Assembly (NCBI RefSeq): GCF_043641665.1
Contig: NC_092193.1
Location: 1,352,501-1,416,500, forward strand
Direction: 5' to 3'
From: Enoplosus armatus
Lineage: Eukaryota; Chordata; Actinopteri; Centrarchiformes; Enoplosidae
Length of the DNA: 64,000 nucleotides
Of this stretch, positions 59,439 to 64,000 are shown piece by piece. A model generated the notes under the pieces. That model saw only the letters and a list, made by a program, of their open reading frames with translations, was not told where the DNA came from and searched no databases. The stretch's first letter is position 1, and each line of letters opens with the position of its first letter. A program made the translations under genes and the position numbers.

Positions 59439-60444
59439 CACCATGTGTGGAAAAAACACGTCTGAGCGTGATGGAGAGACGACAAACCAACAGCAGCTGG
59501 ATGAAAGGTGGTGTGCCAAATGAGTCCACTAGTCCGTCTTGGTGGAGTGCCAGCGGTGCCCAAAATGGAGCTGTGAGCCAATCTGAGCTGTGTAAATATT
59601 AATCCAGCCAACGTGGAGAGTTTAATGAGTCGTGTTGGGTCCTGTTTAAACAACCAGCTCAGGAATCCCTCCACGTGAGGGTGCTGTGGGGATAAACTCC
59701 TCTGTTTGAATTCTGGGAAACAGACTTTTAAAGGACTTCACCCAGGAAGTCTTCAACCTTTCTATAAACCACCAGCCAATCACAAATGTCCCCCAGAAAG
59801 GTTCCTCAGGAAGTCATGACACTGATCTTATTCATTCATATAATATTATTCAAATGAAATGAAACTCATGGCTCATGCACGTGTCGAGGCTGCTCTGATA
59901 TACAAATATGAACTGTTAGCTCCTTCAAAACTCTGTCGTTTAAACGTTTAAACTATCGCTGTTAATACCTGACGCAGGGGGCAGCTCAGTGTCGCCACGG
60001 CAACAACAGACTGAAGGTTTGAGGTGGAGGTTCGTTGGTAGATCTGCTGCTGCATTATTCACATTATTCCACTAATCTGCAGGTGGAGGTAATGTGCAAA
60101 GTCCTCCTCTTCATCACAGCAAGAAGAGAAGAAGACTGCTCACAAGTTAACATGCATATATAGAGTGCTGCAGTCCTAAAACCCAGAGATCAGTTCGCAT
60201 CTTTACACTTCCGGTTCCCTCGTCTCGAAGTCAGTGGGTTTCTGGTCTGATGCCTGAAATAAGGTCTGTGGTGAACACAAGCTACGACATAAAATACATC
60301 AGCAGATACCCCACTCGTGAATTTTGGAGCTTTTATGTGTCGGTTGCTAACAAGCGGCTAAATGAGACGACAGAGGTTGTTAACGCCTTCATGACCAACA
60401 CAGAAAGTCATCTACTCACTAGTCGGTATTTACAGCCTCGTTGT
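57366..60444. other. Non-coding stretch, no gene seen
   Basis: No exon supported. A (CTG)n run lies at 59405-59437. Confidence 0.55.
59405..59437. repeat. (CTG)n microsatellite
   Basis: About 11 CTG triplets, not in a supported coding exon. Confidence 0.9.
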
Positions 60445-63225
60445 GTTTATACTCTATATCTACCTGTCTATATATCTATATCTATCTATATCTACCTGTA
60501 TATATATCTATATCTACCTGTCTATATATCTATATCTCTCTATATATCTATATCTACCTGTCTATATATCTATATCTGTCTCTCTATATATCTATATCTA
60601 TCTGTCTATATATCTATATCCATCTATATCTATCTGTCTATATATCTATATCTACCTGTCTATATATCTATATCTATCTATATCTACCTGTCTATATATC
60701 TATATCTATCTATATCTATCTGTCCATATATCTGTATCCATCTGTCTATATATCTATATCTATCTGTCTATATATCTATATCTATCTATATATCTATATC
60801 CACCTGTCTATATATCTATCTGTCTATATATCTATATCTATCTGTCTATATATCTATCTGTCTATATATCTATATCCACCTGTCTATATATCTATATCTG
60901 TCTGTCTATATATCTATATCTACCTGTCTATATATCTATATCTATCTCTCTATATATCTATATCTACCTGTATATATATCTATATCTATCTCTCTATATA
61001 TCTATCTGTCTATATATCTATATCTATCTGTCTATATATCTATATCTACCTGTATATATATCTATATCTACCTGTATATATATCTATATCCACCTGTCTA
61101 TATATCTATATCTATCTGTCTATATATCTATCTGTCTATATATCTATATCTACCTGTCTATATATCTATATCTCTCTATATATCTATATCTACCTGTCTA
61201 TATATCTATATCTGTCTCTCTATATATCTATATCTACCTGTCTATATATCTATATCTATCTATATCTATCTGTTTATATATCTATATCTATCTGTCTATA
61301 TATCTATATCTGTCTATATCTACCTGTCTATATATCTATATCTATCTGTTTATATATCTATATCTACCTGTCTATATATCTATATCTATCTATATCTACC
61401 TGTCTATATATCTATATCTACCTGTCTATATATCTATATCTATCTATATTTACCTGTCTATATATCTATATCTATCTATATCTATCTGTCTATATATCTA
61501 TATCTACCTGTCTATATATCTATATCTATCTGTCTATATATCTATATCTCTCTATATATCTATATCTATCTGTCTATATATCTATATCCATCTGTCTATC
61601 TATCTATATCTATCTGTCTATATATCTATATCTATCTATATCTATCTGTCTATATATCTATATCTATCTGTCCATATATCTATATCTATCTGTCTATATA
61701 TGTATATCTATCTATATCTATCTGTCCATATATCTATATCCATCTGTCTATATATCTATATCTACCTGTCTATATATCTATATCTATCTGTCTATATATC
61801 TATCTATATATCTATATCCACCTGTCTATATATCTATATCTGTCTATATATCTATATCTACCTGTCTATATATCTATATCTACCTGTCTATATATCTATA
61901 TCTGTCTATATATCTATATCTACCTGTCTATATATCTATATCAGTCTATATATCTATATCCACCTGTCTATATATCTATATCTGTCTATATATCTATATC
62001 TACCTGTCTATATATCTATATCTACCTGTCTATATATCTATATCCACCTGTCTATATATCTATATCTGTCTATATATCTATATCTACCTGTCTATATATC
62101 TATATCTACCTGTCTATATATCTATATCTGTCTATATATCTATATCTACCTGTCTATATATCTATATCAGTCTATATATCTATATCCACCTGTCTATATA
62201 TCTATATCTACCTGTCTATATATCTATATCCACCTGTCTATATATCTATATCTGTCTATATATCTATATCTACCTGTCTATATATCTATATCTACCTGTC
62301 TATATATCTATATCTGTCTATATATCTATATCTACCTGTCTATATATCTATATCAGTCTATATATCTATATCCACCTGTCTATATATCTATATCTGTCTA
62401 TATATCTATATCTACCTGTCTATATATCTATATCTACCTGTCTATATATCTATATCTGTCTATATATCTATATCTATCTCTCTATATATCTATACCTGTC
62501 TATATATCTATATCTATCTGTCTATATATCTATATCTACCTGTATATATATCTATATCTATCTGTCTATATATCTATATCTGTCTATATATCTATATCTA
62601 TCTGTATCTATATATCTATATCTACCTGTATATATATAGATATCTACCTGTATATATATCTATATCTATCTGTCTATATATCTATATCTACCTGTCTATA
62701 TATCTATATCTACCTGTCTATATATCTATATCAGTCTATATATCTATATCTACCTGTCTATATATCTATATCTACCTGTCTATATATCTATATCTACCTG
62801 TCTATATATCTATATCTGTATATATATCTATATCTACCTGTCTATATATCTATATCTACCTGTCTATATATCTATATCTACCTGTCTATATATCTATATC
62901 TGTCTATATATCTATATCTACCTGTCTATACATCTATATCTACCTGTCTATATATCTATATCTGTCTATATATCTATATCTATCTGTCTATATATCTATA
63001 TCTGTCTATATATCTATATCTATCTGTCTATATATCTATATCTGTATATATATCTATATCTACCTGTCTATATATCTATATCTACCTGTCTATATATCTA
63101 TATCTATCTATATATCTATATCTACCTGTATATATATCTATATCTATCTGTATCTATATATCTATATCTACCTGTATATATATCTATATCTATCTATATC
63201 TATCTATATCTGTCTATATTCTCTT
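60445..63225. repeat. TATC-rich satellite with 18/22-bp units
   Basis: A 2.8-kb array built from TGTCTATATATCTATATC (18 bp) and the same plus TACC (22 bp), with TATC-only and TGTATATATATC variants. The plus strand lacks TAA, TAG and TGA almost throughout, so all three forward frames stay open and yield very long Tyr/Ile/Ser/Leu frames. These are not genes. Confidence 0.97.
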
Positions 63226-64000
63226 CATAGTTCAGCTCAGTGGTGACGTAGAAGTAATGCGACCGTGCTGTAGTTCCTTTATAGCCTAACGTTAGCTTCA
63301 AAGATCATAAAAGTGGAGTTCATCAGTGAAGATTATCTCGCTGAACAAAACGTGTCAGTATCATAAACTTCTGTCTGAGTTTATTTTCTGCAATAATCCA
63401 AAGTCCCCTGGAAGAATCGCGTTGGCTTTTAGTGGAGGGAACCAGGGCGATGCTAACTTCAGGGTTGACACCACCCCTGCAGGACTCTATTAATAGATCT
63501 GATTCGGCGCCACCACTCAGCTGCCAATTTGTCTCAGTGGCCGCTCGCGGTACTGCAGCTAAAGAATCCTCAGAGACACCGGACACCTCCAACTGCAAAC
63601 AACCCCAGTTATTACTCTTTGTATTTAAACCATGAAGGTTTCACACTTGCCAAACTTCCCCAGAGCCTCGTGACGTCAGCCCGGCGTAAAGTCTGTGGGC
63701 CGAGTGGGAGAAACTCTAAAGCACCTGCAGCCTCACAACACGGAGGCTAGGAAACGTTTTTTGGCTTAAGCACTCAGCGAGCAATATTAATACGAATGAA
63801 CGGGCGCCATCTTGGAGTCCGTTCTTATAATAGATCCATGGATGTAAACACGTTGGTATCAAACCTTTCAGAATCAGAACCTCAGCAGGCTAACAAAGGT
63901 CATGACTTACCTGAGATCAGAACATCTGGAGTTGATTGTGTCTCTGAGCGAAGGAACACATGTTAGCTGTGTTGAAATCCTGCTCCACGTGTCAACGTGT
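63226..64000. other. Right-edge sequence, no gene seen
   Basis: GC-moderate unique DNA with short frames on both strands. None has a recognisable product. Confidence 0.5.

Noticed and set aside
59321..59674. Leu-rich and Gln-rich frames over the (CTG)n run
   Set aside because: Triplet repeat translated in several frames, without splice sites or domain.
60250..63289. Three overlapping forward open frames of 732-998 codons rich in Tyr, Ile, Ser and Leu
   Set aside because: They are products of the TATC satellite, which lacks stop codons on this strand. There is no domain, no splice structure and all three frames are open at once.

Overview
This is a teleost (spiny-rayed, percomorph-type) chromosome segment. 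The evidence is spliced vertebrate genes with GT/AG introns, a fish-type stonustoxin-like gene, a fish class II cytokine receptor, many (CA)n microsatellites, and several copies of an interspersed repeat I recognise from percomorph genomes. No bacterial, organellar or phage signal is present. I ran no database search; names rest on protein families I recognise.

Layout. 1-1.2 kb: first coding exon of a claudin on the minus strand; the remaining exons lie beyond the left edge. 5.7-11.4 kb: a complete seven-exon gene for an IL-20 receptor beta-type chain (il20rb/CRFB16; 314 aa reconstructed), plus strand. 14.5-16.2 kb: an intron-free coding region for a stand-alone P-loop GTPase (551 aa), minus strand. 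22.0-27.2 kb: a two-coding-exon gene for a 1271-aa protein with a stonustoxin-like N-terminal half, two fibronectin III domains and the same GTPase plus Cys/His module as the 551-aa protein, plus strand. The two GTPase genes are divergent. Between them, at 20.1-20.9 kb, is a regulatory region with a TATA box for each strand, a (CA)n tract and repeated interferon-response-like elements. 32.3-40.8 kb: all eleven coding exons of the zinc transporter slc39a6 (ZIP6/LIV-1; 799 aa), minus strand, with a GC-rich promoter near 42.0-42.4 kb. 42.5-64 kb: I see no convincing gene, only interspersed repeats, a 29/58-bp minisatellite (46.9-47.8 kb), a 2.8-kb TATC-rich satellite (60.4-63.2 kb) and otherwise unique non-coding DNA.

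How the genes relate. il20rb and the two GTPase genes point to an immune neighbourhood: a cytokine receptor chain beside a divergent GTPase pair whose shared control region looks interferon-responsive. The claudin and slc39a6 are ordinary epithelial and zinc-transport genes. The best candidate for something poorly described is the GTPase pair: one gene encodes the GTPase plus a conserved Cys/His module alone, the other carries it fused behind a membrane-attack-type region, where classical stonustoxin-family proteins end in a PRY-SPRY domain.
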